From Sphingobacterium sp. SRCM116780 (GTDB lineage Bacteria > Bacteroidota > Bacteroidia > Sphingobacteriales > Sphingobacteriaceae), in NCBI RefSeq assembly GCF_021442025.1, contig NZ_CP090446.1, positions 3,472,001-3,536,000 on the forward strand: a DNA stretch of 64,000 nt. The letters run 5' to 3'. Positions 53,617 through 62,436 of the stretch are shown piece by piece. The notes under the pieces were generated by a model. That model searched no databases. It was not told the DNA's origin and was given only the letters and a program-made list of their open reading frames with translations. The position numbers and the translations under genes were made by a program. How positions within the stretch are numbered: position 1 is the first letter of the stretch; every line of letters begins with the position of its first letter.

Positions 53617-53632
53617 CTGAAAACGTTTGCGT
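53617..53632 (+). promoter_or_regulatory. LacI-family-type operator candidate
   Basis: CTGAAAACGTTTGCGT, centred on the palindrome AAACGTTT with the central CG typical of LacI/GalR/PurR operators. It lies about 195 bp upstream of the MFS transporter gene. No LacI-type regulator is in the window. Confidence 0.45.
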
Positions 53633-53708
53633 AAATATAAACAGCTATTATGCCTCAAATTCTTATTATATGCCCTAACTTAGGATATATCAAAAGTCAA
53701 ATAAGATA

Positions 53709-53744
53709 ATCCATTTTCAACCTTGCATAAGGTTGAAAATGGAT
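53709..53744 (+). repeat. 16 bp inverted repeat upstream of the MFS gene
   Basis: Perfect arms 53709-53724 and 53729-53744 with loop GCAT. No T-run follows, so it is more likely an operator or leader hairpin than a terminator. It lies 83 bp before the ATG at 53827. Confidence 0.6.
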
Positions 53745-53826
53745 ATTGATATACCTTTTAGAAAGTCAAAAGAAATAAGCTTACCTATATATTTCTGATA
53801 ATATATAGAAAAAAGTAAACCAAAAC

Positions 53827-55263
53827 ATGAACAATAATAAACCAACAAAGTACCGCTGGAGCATATGTGCTCTCCTATTTTTTGCCACGACAATTAATTA
53901 TTTAGATAGACAAGTCTTGTCCTTGACTTGGAAAGACTTTATAAGTCCTGAATTTCACTGGACAAACAGCGATTATGGAGATATAACAGCATTATTTTCT
54001 ATTTTTTATGCCGTGAGCTTGCTTTTTGCTGGCCGTTTCGTTGATTGGTTGGGTACAAAAAAAGGATTTATCTGGGCAATTTGTATTTGGTCGATCGGTG
54101 CTATTCTTCATGCTTTTTGTGGTATTGCTACAGCTGGATATTTGACTGGAAATTGGTTTCTCAATTTTGAGGAATCTAAATCAGTCATTATGAAGATTAG
54201 TGATATTGGGTTGGTTATCAATACGAGCGTCGTCTTATTTATTTTTGCAAGATTTGTACTAGCAGTAGGAGAAGCAGGGAATTTCCCCGCTGCCATTAAA
54301 GCAACTGCCGAATATTTCCCTAAAAAAGACCGTGCTTTAGCAACAAGTATTTTTAACGCAGGTTCTACTATTGGGGCTTTAATCGCTCCAATTACTATCC
54401 CTGTCATTGCTAAATACTATGGTTGGGAAATGTCATTTATTATCATCGGAGCACTCGGTTTTGTATGGATGGGGTTTTGGATATTCATGTATAAAAACCC
54501 TGAAAAACACCCTAAAGTAAATGAAAGTGAATTGGAATATATTTTACAAGACACTGTTCATCAGACTGAGGAACAAAAATCAAATGAAAAATCAAAAGTA
54601 TCTTTCCTAGCGTATTTTAAATATAAACAAACTTGGGCTTTTGCATTTGGTAAATTTATGACAGATGGTGTTTGGTGGTTTTTTCTATTCTGGATGCCTG
54701 CTTATTTGAGTGCTGTATATGACATCAAATCTTCTGATACACAAGGGCAATTAGCCATTTTCGTTCTGTACATGATTACTTTAGTGTCCATATATGGGGG
54801 CTATCTACCGACATTTTTTGTCGAAAAAAAAGGTATGGATCCATATGAAGGTAGGATGAGGGCAATGTTAATTTTTGCTTTTATACCCTTGATCGTTTTA
54901 TTCGCACAACCATTGGGTCATATATCTTATTGGATTCCTGTCATTTTTATCGGTATTGCAGCAGCTGCTCATCAATCTTGGTCGGCCAATATCTTTTCTA
55001 CTGTCGGTGATATGTTTCCCAAAAAAGCCATTGCAACCGTAACAGGAATCGGTGGATTAGCTGGAGGATTAGGTTCTTTTTTCATTAATAAAATATCTGG
55101 TGCGTTATTTGATAGAGCTAAAGAAACACACATGACTTTTATGGGGTTTGAAGGTGAAGCCGCGGGATATTTTATCATATTTTCTTTCTGTGCATTCGCT
55201 TACCTTATCGCATGGGTAGTCATGAAAACATTAGTTCCAAAAATGAAACAAGTAGTATTATAA
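53827..55263 (+). CDS. MFS transporter, ACS/hexuronate-transporter-like
   Basis: 478 residues, about 12 membrane helices. The N-terminal half has TTINYLDRQVLSL near 21 and GRFVDWLGTKKG near 69 (the loop 2-3 motif), both typical of the anion:cation symporter family that includes ExuT hexuronate transporters. An extra segment at residues about 95-125 lengthens the loop after helix 3. Predicted substrate is a sugar acid, by family only. Followed after 39 bp by an aldehyde dehydrogenase, so the two probably form an operon. Confidence 0.92.
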   Translation: MNNNKPTKYRWSICALLFFATTINYLDRQVLSLTWKDFISPEFHWTNSDYGDITALFSIFYAVSLLFAGRFVDWLGTKKGFIWAICIWSIGAILHAFCGIATAGYLTGNWFLNFEESKSVIMKISDIGLVINTSVVLFIFARFVLAVGEAGNFPAAIKATAEYFPKKDRALATSIFNAGSTIGALIAPITIPVIAKYYGWEMSFIIIGALGFVWMGFWIFMYKNPEKHPKVNESELEYILQDTVHQTEEQKSNEKSKVSFLAYFKYKQTWAFAFGKFMTDGVWWFFLFWMPAYLSAVYDIKSSDTQGQLAIFVLYMITLVSIYGGYLPTFFVEKKGMDPYEGRMRAMLIFAFIPLIVLFAQPLGHISYWIPVIFIGIAAAAHQSWSANIFSTVGDMFPKKAIATVTGIGGLAGGLGSFFINKISGALFDRAKETHMTFMGFEGEAAGYFIIFSFCAFAYLIAWVVMKTLVPKMKQVVL

Positions 55264-55302
55264 GAACACAAATTCAACAACCTAATCCACAATTAAATTA
55301 AA

Positions 55303-56922
55303 ATGAACTTAGATTTAGAAAGCATTTTCTATGAGGAAAATAACATTCCTCATGAATTTACGCTTCAAGAGCAAGTCGACCAACGTGAGTTCCTTTCAAA
55401 CGGAGATATGATCCCTTGGGAAGGTCAAATCAATGAAGTCTTTTCACCCATATGTGTCAAGACCAAGGATGGTCTTCAACGAAAACGTATCGGTAGCTTC
55501 CCTGTGTGTACTGAAAAGGAGTCAATGGCTGCACTTGATGCTGCTGTTAAAGCCTTTGATAATGGTCGCGGTGAATGGCCAACAATGAGTGTTGCAGATC
55601 GCATTACCTGTGTAGAAAATTTCACAAAAAAGATGATCGAGAAAAAAGACATTGTTGTCAAATTGATCATGTGGGAAATTGGAAAATCTTTTACCGATTC
55701 GATTAAAGAATTTGATCGTACAGTAGAATACATTTATGCAACTATTGATGCTTTAAAAGATATTGACAGACAATCTTCACGATTTGAGATAGAGCAAGGT
55801 ATTATCGCGCAAATTAGACGATCCCCACTAGGAGTAGTGCTTTGTATGGGCCCCTTTAATTATCCCTTGAATGAAACCTTTACCACGCTTATTCCTGCGT
55901 TGATCATGGGAAATACGCTTTTATTTAAACCACCTAAGCATGGAACTTTATTGCACTACCCGTTATTAGAAGCATTCAGAACAAGCTTTCCTAAAGGAGT
56001 TGTGAATACGATCTATGGTAGAGGTAATACTATTGTTCCTAGTTTGATGCAATCTGGAAAAATTAATGTGTTGACATTAATTGGATCCAGTAAAGTAGCC
56101 GATGAATTAAAAAAATTACATCCAAAAGTAAACCGTCTACGTGCTATTTTAGGATTGGATGCTAAGAATGCGGCGATTATTACCAAAGATGCAGATCTTA
56201 ATTTAGCCGTATCAGAAACTGTTTTAGGATCACTTTCATTCAATGGTCAACGTTGTACTGCAATCAAGATTGTATATGTACATCGCAGTATTGCGCAAGA
56301 ATTCTTAAAACGTTTATCAGCTGAAGTAGAAAAACTACAGTATGGTATGCCTTGGGAAAAAGGAGTTTCTTTAACACCTTTACCTGAATTGAACAAACCA
56401 GCATATCTAACAGAATGTATTGAAGATGCTATTGCAAATGGAGCAAAAATTATCAATCCAAATGGTGGACAGGTAAAAGAATCATTTGTGTATCCTGCGA
56501 TTATGTATCCTGTGAATGCCAATATGAAACTTTACCGAGAAGAACAGTTTGGACCAGTAATCCCAGTTGTTCCTTTTGATGATCTGGAGGAACCAATTGA
56601 ATACCTCATCGATTCATCACATGGTCAGCAAGTAAGTATTTTTAGTAATAATGCCGCGGTGATATCTTCTTTAATTGATCCATTGGTTAATCAAGTAAGT
56701 CGTGTCAATATAAATTGTCAATGCCAAAGAGGACCAGATATCTTTCCTTTTACAGGTAGAAAAGATAGTGCTGAGGGAACCTTATCTGTTGTCGATGCCT
56801 TACGCGCATTCTCAATTCGTTCACTTGTTGCGGCAAAATTTACGGATGACAATAAAAACATTCTTAATGAAATTGTTAGTAATAACAGCTCCAATTTCTT
56901 AAGTACCAAATACATTTTCTAA
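55303..56922 (+). CDS. Aldehyde dehydrogenase, GapN-like (non-phosphorylating NADP-GAPDH type)
   Basis: 539 residues. Catalytic Cys in SFNGQRCTA near residue 313, and RGPDIFPFTGRKDS near 480, which is close to plant GAPN. The block that normally carries the catalytic Glu (ELGGK) reads GLDAKNAA near 284, so the usual base is absent at that position. The N-terminal 60 residues are an extension. Could oxidise glyceraldehyde-3-phosphate or a sugar-derived aldehyde. Second gene after the MFS transporter, with a terminator at its stop codon. Confidence 0.88.
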   Translation: MNLDLESIFYEENNIPHEFTLQEQVDQREFLSNGDMIPWEGQINEVFSPICVKTKDGLQRKRIGSFPVCTEKESMAALDAAVKAFDNGRGEWPTMSVADRITCVENFTKKMIEKKDIVVKLIMWEIGKSFTDSIKEFDRTVEYIYATIDALKDIDRQSSRFEIEQGIIAQIRRSPLGVVLCMGPFNYPLNETFTTLIPALIMGNTLLFKPPKHGTLLHYPLLEAFRTSFPKGVVNTIYGRGNTIVPSLMQSGKINVLTLIGSSKVADELKKLHPKVNRLRAILGLDAKNAAIITKDADLNLAVSETVLGSLSFNGQRCTAIKIVYVHRSIAQEFLKRLSAEVEKLQYGMPWEKGVSLTPLPELNKPAYLTECIEDAIANGAKIINPNGGQVKESFVYPAIMYPVNANMKLYREEQFGPVIPVVPFDDLEEPIEYLIDSSHGQQVSIFSNNAAVISSLIDPLVNQVSRVNINCQCQRGPDIFPFTGRKDSAEGTLSVVDALRAFSIRSLVAAKFTDDNKNILNEIVSNNSSNFLSTKYIF

Positions 56923-56951
56923 TGAAAAAGGGGCAAAGCCCCTTTTTCATT
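56921..56951. terminator. Terminator at the aldehyde dehydrogenase stop
   Basis: A 14 bp perfect stem (56921-56934 / 56938-56951) with a 3 nt loop and A/T-runs; the left arm begins in the stop codon of the upstream gene. It lies 54 bp from the end of the opposing LOG gene. Confidence 0.85.
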
Positions 56952-57004
56952 TAATTTGTTTTCTCGAACTAATATTTTGCTCCCGAATATCTTCAATCTG
57001 CCGG

Positions 57005-57586
57005 TTAAGTCCCTTCACTACTCATCCACTTTTCAACAGTAGGTGGATCATAATTGATCATTTTATCTAATAAAGATTCAATATTGGTATCAACCAATAA
57101 CATCTCTTGATTTTTTTGTTTTAATAAACCCGATTGGACCATATTATCAATAAAAGCAATTAAGTGATCATAAAACCCATTTGTATTCAATATCCCTACT
57201 GGTTTCTTATGTAATCCTAATTGTCCCCAAGTAATCATTTCAAACAACTCTTCCATTGTACCGAAACCTCCCGGTAAAGCAATGATTCCCTCACAAAGAT
57301 CATTCATCAACATTTTACGCTCATGCATATTTTCTACCGTGATTAACGATGTAATGCCATGATGAGCGATTTCTTTTTTGTTCAAGAAATGAGGAATCAC
57401 GCCAACAACTTCACCTTCATTTTCCATAACTGCGTCTGCAATAGCCCCCATCAAACCTACCTGTCCGCCACCATATACCAATTTAATTTTCTGAGTCGCC
57501 AAAACTTGACCGACCCGATACGCTTCCTTCATCCAAATAGGGTCAAAACCAGGACTTGAAGCACAAAATACAGATACACTTTTCAT
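57005..57586 (-). CDS. LOG-family protein (cytokinin riboside monophosphate phosphoribohydrolase-like)
   Basis: 193 residues. The family motif is intact: the catalytic Arg and Glu region in MHERKMLMN near 88 and PGGFGTMEELFE near 103. An N-terminal VFCASSPGFDP marks the Rossmann-like fold. LOG proteins cleave nucleoside 5'-monophosphates to free base and ribose phosphate. In bacteria they are often housekeeping nucleotide-salvage enzymes without cytokinin function. Confidence 0.94.
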   Translation of the reverse strand: MKSVSVFCASSPGFDPIWMKEAYRVGQVLATQKIKLVYGGGQVGLMGAIADAVMENEGEVVGVIPHFLNKKEIAHHGITSLITVENMHERKMLMNDLCEGIIALPGGFGTMEELFEMITWGQLGLHKKPVGILNTNGFYDHLIAFIDNMVQSGLLKQKNQEMLLVDTNIESLLDKMINYDPPTVEKWMSSEGT

Positions 57587-57630
57587 CTAAATAACTATTA
57601 TTTGTATATACAAGTTTACTTAATTATAAG

Positions 57631-57663
57631 AAAAAAACCGCAAATACTTTCGTATTTACGGTT
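57631..57663 (-). terminator. Terminator of the outer-membrane barrel gene
   Basis: A 12 bp stem with one mismatch (57636-57647 / 57652-57663), followed on the minus strand by a seven-T run (complement of 57631-57637). It lies 29 bp past the barrel gene's stop. Confidence 0.8.
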
Positions 57664-57691
57664 ATCACTAAATAAACATTGAAACATCTTA

Positions 57692-60100
57692 TTATTGCGC
57701 ACGTTGCTTTTCTTCGTTGTCCGTATTCTTTTTATTAATCACATTTTTTAAGTTTCCAAACTTATAAGAATAAGTCAGGCGAAAAACTCGACGATCTTGA
57801 TCTTGTCTAATTTTAGTATTGAAGATCGAAAACATAGTTGATAAATTATTATTACCCGTATTGAAAACATCAGATACAGCTAGTTTAAGTGAACTTCTCT
57901 TATCCTTGAAGTTTTTTGTCAAACCAACTTGTGCATCCCAACGACTTTCTAGCTTATAGATATTGTAGGTAAAAGGAGAAAAATAGCGAAGATTCATCTC
58001 AGCAGATACGGAAGGAGATATTTTAAATGTACTCATTGAATTTACCTGCAACAAAAAACTGTTGTTATCGATGTGCTCTCCTGAAATTGTTCCATCAAAA
58101 TTCATATAGACAGCCGTTATATTATTATAAGTAGACCAGAATTTCGCTACTTGCACCGGAATACTCAAGTTCAAAAATGCAGAATTATTCTTTCCAAGAT
58201 TCTCACGTGTCACCCATGTCGTATTTTTAACAGAGTCTTGCCCCATACTTTCGACAATAGCATCTGTCTGTCTATTGTATCCTAAGGAAATATTATACTT
58301 TTTATATAAGGTATAATTCAGATTTAGCTCATTAGAATATTGCGGGTTTAAATAAGGGTTTCCTTTTTCAGAAGTATACTTATCAATAAAATAATCAAAT
58401 GGATTCAGTTGACGATAATTTGGTCTGGTTATTTTCCGTGCATAACCTAAAGAGAAAATATGATTCTCATGGGCATTAAAACTCAAATTTGCAGAAGGAA
58501 ATAAATCAAAATAATCTCGCTTTACTTGTTTGTTTTCTGTAATAGAATGTCCATCAGACTGCGTGTATTCTCCTCTTAATCCAGCTTTAATACCCCATTT
58601 TCCTAGTTCATTTGCATAGTCGATATAACCTGCAGAAATTTGTTCTTTGTAAACGAAATGATTAGATCTATTCACAATATTTGTCCAGATATTATCGATC
58701 TGCTCTTCAAACAGCAAATCGTTATCTGATTTTACATTTGAATATTTTAAGCCTGTCTCTAGATTTGAAGTCTTACTTAAGGGTTGACTGTAATCTAATT
58801 TAGCAACATAGATATCAATCCCTATTGGCATCTGGCTCCGCAACAACTCTGGATCTCTTATTAATTCGTTATGATTGTCAAATAGTCTATTATCATAATT
58901 TGCTTGTTTGCTATTCTTAAATTTACTCCAATCTAAATCCAAAACAAGTTTCTTACCTGATGAATCTATTTTAAATTCATTATTAAAATTCAGGGAATAA
59001 CGATTAAATTTCTCCTTAAAGTTTGTCATGGATACCAATGTTGAATCCAGCTCTGTAAGGTTTGGCCCAATTAAAGACTGACTCTCATTATCATTGAGCT
59101 CAACATTATTACTACCATTAAATTGCAAAGTCATGATATTACGATCGGAAGTTCTTTGTTCTACACCAATTTTATAGGTATGTGTTCGATCCTTAATATC
59201 CATGTTCGTACTTTGGTCAAATGCCGTTTCTTTACCATTGTTTGAAATGATTCTTTTGATCGAGATTTCGTTCAATTGTCCCTCATCATTATAAGAATAA
59301 GATCCAAAATAAGTTGTATTTTCCTTTTTATAGTTAAGCGATAAAGCAGAATTTCCCTTAAACTTTTTACCAAAACCAGCGGTAGCAGAAAAATTACCAT
59401 TAAATCCTTCCATTCTATTCTTCTTCATCACGATGTTAATCGTCCCCACACTACCTTCTGCATCATCCTTTGCATTGCGAGATTTCGTTACTTCAACAGA
59501 CTTAATCTGACTGCCATCCGTAGTTTTCAATAAGGTGGTCAATTGTTCACCCGTCATATACGTCTGACGGCCATCAATGGTAACTGTCACACCAGATTGC
59601 CCCATTAATTGCAGGTTGTTATCATTATCTAAGCTAACTCCAGGTGCACGCTGAACAATGTCCAATCCATTATTTCCTGCTGAAAGAGAAGAATTTTCAA
59701 CATTTAAGATTAACTTTCCTTGTTTATTTTCGACAAGCGGTTTTCTTCCTTCTACCGTTACTTCTGACAAGGTCTTCGAACTTGGAATCAATTGTAAATC
59801 CGCGGCTTTATAAAGTACATCGCTATATGTAAAGGTTGCTGATTTCTTCGAATCATAACCAATCATTCGTGCTTCAACATAGTAAGATCCAGGTGCAACA
59901 TTATTAAAAGCATATAACCCTTGTTCATCTGTAACAGCTGTTTTTAAGACAATATTATTGTTACTACTAATCAGATAAGCAGTTGCAGCAGATATCGCCT
60001 CATTTTTTTCATTCACAACTTTTCCAGTGACTCCAATAGCTGCCCATAACAACTGGGTAATTAATGCTAAAAAGACTGTTAGTAATAATTTTATTTTCAT
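57692..60100 (-). CDS. Outer-membrane beta-barrel protein, TonB-receptor-like
   Basis: 802 residues. Signal peptide at about 1-20, a CarboxypepD_reg domain (about 23-110) with GKVVNEKNEAISAATAYL, a plug-like domain (about 115-230) with VTVTIDGRQ and SVGTINIVMKKN, and a C-terminal barrel with repeated aromatic strands such as LGYARKITRPNYRQLNPF near 535. No TonB box is evident. It resembles Bacteroidota OMP_b-brl_3 receptors, often near regulators or stress genes. No SusD partner is adjacent, which argues against a polysaccharide utilisation locus. Confidence 0.9.
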   Translation of the reverse strand: MKIKLLLTVFLALITQLLWAAIGVTGKVVNEKNEAISAATAYLISSNNNIVLKTAVTDEQGLYAFNNVAPGSYYVEARMIGYDSKKSATFTYSDVLYKAADLQLIPSSKTLSEVTVEGRKPLVENKQGKLILNVENSSLSAGNNGLDIVQRAPGVSLDNDNNLQLMGQSGVTVTIDGRQTYMTGEQLTTLLKTTDGSQIKSVEVTKSRNAKDDAEGSVGTINIVMKKNRMEGFNGNFSATAGFGKKFKGNSALSLNYKKENTTYFGSYSYNDEGQLNEISIKRIISNNGKETAFDQSTNMDIKDRTHTYKIGVEQRTSDRNIMTLQFNGSNNVELNDNESQSLIGPNLTELDSTLVSMTNFKEKFNRYSLNFNNEFKIDSSGKKLVLDLDWSKFKNSKQANYDNRLFDNHNELIRDPELLRSQMPIGIDIYVAKLDYSQPLSKTSNLETGLKYSNVKSDNDLLFEEQIDNIWTNIVNRSNHFVYKEQISAGYIDYANELGKWGIKAGLRGEYTQSDGHSITENKQVKRDYFDLFPSANLSFNAHENHIFSLGYARKITRPNYRQLNPFDYFIDKYTSEKGNPYLNPQYSNELNLNYTLYKKYNISLGYNRQTDAIVESMGQDSVKNTTWVTRENLGKNNSAFLNLSIPVQVAKFWSTYNNITAVYMNFDGTISGEHIDNNSFLLQVNSMSTFKISPSVSAEMNLRYFSPFTYNIYKLESRWDAQVGLTKNFKDKRSSLKLAVSDVFNTGNNNLSTMFSIFNTKIRQDQDRRVFRLTYSYKFGNLKNVINKKNTDNEEKQRAQ

Positions 60101-60194
60101 TTTACGGTAAAGGTTTCCTTATTCAAAAAATAATATTTTTTGAATAGTTAGTATTCGTTTATAAATAATGTTACAGCTTGATTAGTTTATTTAT

Positions 60195-60229
60195 AGTAAT
60201 ATAAAGGTGCTAAGCACCTTTATATTACT
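60195..60229 (-). terminator. Terminator of padR-pspC
   Basis: A perfect 16 bp stem (60195-60210 / 60214-60229) with a TAA loop; the pspC stop (60227-60225) lies in the right arm. The U-tract is weak. Confidence 0.7.
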
Positions 60230-61892
60230 TTTTCTTTTCTTTCGTCTCAACGACAACAGCATTTGGAGTAATGTTGATAATGGTATCCCGTTTGATGATC
60301 GTTGTATCCGTTGCAGGAACTTCTTCTTCATCAACTTCTTTGACTTCTGGCAATGCACACTTCAATCCCAGATTAGTCATCAGCCATTCTGTTTCTTTTA
60401 GATCATGGTTTCCATATCGATCGAAACATTCATAATATGAAATATCAGCATAGTGACGTTCTAATTCTCTGTGCAATATTACCTTTGAACCCACTGGAAG
60501 ATAAATTGTTACATTCACTTCTTGATCACGATAAAGTTCTTTTTCTCCTAATTTAAAATGACTATCAAAAATAATATTTGCACTATCCTGAACGGCTTTA
60601 TAATTAATTGCGGAAGCGCGTTTTGTTGCGATATTATAGTTTGCACCTTTTGCAGAATATTCATATTTAATATAAGGCATTTGTGTGGAATCTATTCTTT
60701 CAAATCGAATTCGGATATTATCTTGCAAATAATCAGACAAGTTAGTTCCGTTAATTTTCAAGTTCGTACGTGAATCATTTCCATTTAATTTAATCACACG
60801 CACATCACGCTCAGTAATGCGATAAACCGATCGTCTTTCCAATGTTTTTTCTTCTACGATCTTACTTTCTTCTTTAAAATCTTTAGCTACGGATCCTGTG
60901 TAATAAATGATACCCCCCAAAGAAACTAGCCAAACTAAGAATAAAGAAGTTGTGAGATAATTATTCATCGGCCTTTTATTAAATAGAAGTCTGATAATTA
61001 AATAGAATAGTCCTGCAAATGGAATCGCAATTGCCAAAAATGCCGCAATTAATGCCCATGGAGCTTGTGTTGGATCGATTAGTGCTAAAGGCTCAATAAC
61101 CCCCTGATCCGTTATCCCTGCAATACCTAGACTAAAAAATACAAGCGCAATTAATAAACCAATTAAACTTGTTCCTATTGCAAAAGCAACGAGTAAACCT
61201 ATGACCTTGGCAACGATTTTAAGAATTTCTCCAAATGCATTTCCAGCCGACGTTACTCCTTTATTGAAACTGGAACCAGCTCCTGAAAAATTTTCACGAA
61301 GGCCACTCAATTCCTCTTCAAAACTTCTTTTAAAATTTTGGATATTAGGGGATTCTCCTCGCATTTCCATTCTATCTGCCCGCGTTATTGCAATTGGCAT
61401 TACAATCCACAAAATGATATAAACTAAAAATCCTGAACCAAAAAGGATCACAAATAGAACGAATAGTAGTCTAACCCATCTTGACTCTACCCCAAAGTAA
61501 TGTCCCAAACCACTACATACACCACTGATCACTTTATCTTCCGGATCGCGCATCAGCTTTTTTTCCGCTCTAATGTTATTATAGCTATTCGTAGATTTTT
61601 GATCTCCGTAAGGTTGATCAGAATCATTGATTTCGAAGTCGCTAACACTGCCCATCTGTGCGATAACAGCATTTACATCCTCCATATTCAACACTTCTTT
61701 AATGCCTAATTGGATCTTCTCAGTAAACATTTCAGCAATACGATTTTCGATATCATCCAAAATCTCTTTGCTATCTTCAGAATTTCCGAAATGTTTTTTA
61801 ATATCAATCATATAATTGCGCAACACATCATATGCGTCCTCTTCTATATGAAAAACGATACTATTTATATTGATAATTATAGTCTTGTTCAT
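60225..61892 (-). CDS. PspC-domain membrane protein
   Basis: 555 residues. An N-terminal soluble module (about 1-95) is followed by a PspC domain near 108-170 with KKLMRDPEDKVISGVCSGLG and a membrane segment. Further membrane helices lie near 215-345, and a large C-terminal soluble domain (about 350-540) may fold as a beta-structure. PspC proteins sense envelope stress and recruit PspA in other bacteria. It starts 12 bp after the padR stop, so padR controls it directly. Confidence 0.9.
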   Translation of the reverse strand: MNKTIIININSIVFHIEEDAYDVLRNYMIDIKKHFGNSEDSKEILDDIENRIAEMFTEKIQLGIKEVLNMEDVNAVIAQMGSVSDFEINDSDQPYGDQKSTNSYNNIRAEKKLMRDPEDKVISGVCSGLGHYFGVESRWVRLLFVLFVILFGSGFLVYIILWIVMPIAITRADRMEMRGESPNIQNFKRSFEEELSGLRENFSGAGSSFNKGVTSAGNAFGEILKIVAKVIGLLVAFAIGTSLIGLLIALVFFSLGIAGITDQGVIEPLALIDPTQAPWALIAAFLAIAIPFAGLFYLIIRLLFNKRPMNNYLTTSLFLVWLVSLGGIIYYTGSVAKDFKEESKIVEEKTLERRSVYRITERDVRVIKLNGNDSRTNLKINGTNLSDYLQDNIRIRFERIDSTQMPYIKYEYSAKGANYNIATKRASAINYKAVQDSANIIFDSHFKLGEKELYRDQEVNVTIYLPVGSKVILHRELERHYADISYYECFDRYGNHDLKETEWLMTNLGLKCALPEVKEVDEEEVPATDTTIIKRDTIINITPNAVVVETKEKKK

Positions 61893-61904
61893 GTTATTTA
61901 TAGG

Positions 61905-62258
61905 TTATATTGATTCGTCAATTCTGTTAGTTCTCTCTGATAGAGATGTCTCTACGGCAAAAACAAGTTCTTTCCAGGTGACATCCAACCTTTCGAGTAC
62001 CTGATGTCCTTCTTCCGTAATTTCATAATATTTACGAGGAGGCCCAGAGGTGGATTCCTTCCATATATAACTCAACAAACCGTTATTCTTAAGTCTTGTC
62101 AGCAGTGGATACAATGTACCCTCTACCACCAAGAGCTGTGCTTTTTTCAGTTCGCTGATGATATCAGAGGCGTATATCTCCCCTCGGGAAATAATTGAAA
62201 GAATACAATACTCTAGTATTCCTTTCCTCATTTGTGTTTGCGTATTTTCAGCTATCAT
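61905..62258 (-). CDS. PadR-family transcriptional regulator
   Basis: 117 residues. Winged helix with RKGILEYCILSIISRGEIYASDII near the start, YPLLTRLKNNGLLSYIW near 53 and RKYYEITEEGHQVL near 74. A short dimerisation helix ends the protein. It is the first gene of the padR-pspC operon. Its promoter carries an inverted repeat centred on the -33 box, which fits autorepression. Confidence 0.93.
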   Translation of the reverse strand: MIAENTQTQMRKGILEYCILSIISRGEIYASDIISELKKAQLLVVEGTLYPLLTRLKNNGLLSYIWKESTSGPPRKYYEITEEGHQVLERLDVTWKELVFAVETSLSERTNRIDESI

Positions 62259-62265
62259 AACAATA

Positions 62266-62306
62266 CAAAGATATATGTTTTATTATATACTATGCAATAC
62301 ATAGTA
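62266..62306 (-). promoter_or_regulatory. padR promoter with overlapping operator
   Basis: -33 TTG (62297-62295), 21 bp spacer, -7 TATCTTTG (62273-62266), 7 nt before the padR ATG. The inverted repeat TACTATG-CAATA-CATAGTA (62288-62306) is centred on 62297, within the -33 box, as expected of a repressor site. Confidence 0.6.
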
Positions 62307-62436
62307 CTGTAAAAAATAAAAGTATTTTACAATTAACTGATTATCAGATATATAATTTTACAATTATTTGAATAATAAAATTCATTTTTTATTTTATTTA
62401 TAATTACTTTAGCACGAAAATTGATTATAAGGACGC

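Larger units (their letters stand above)
53261..53826. other. 566 bp accessory intergenic region
   Basis: Contains the 22-codon frame, a start-less plus-strand open frame (53437-53553), a LacI-type operator candidate (53617-53632), a 16 bp inverted repeat (53709-53744) and an AT-rich leader before the MFS gene. No full-length gene is seen. Confidence 0.6.

Noticed and set aside
57692..60100. SusC-type receptor of a polysaccharide utilisation locus
   Set aside because: No SusD partner, no glycoside hydrolases next to it, and the barrel resembles the OMP_b-brl_3 type.
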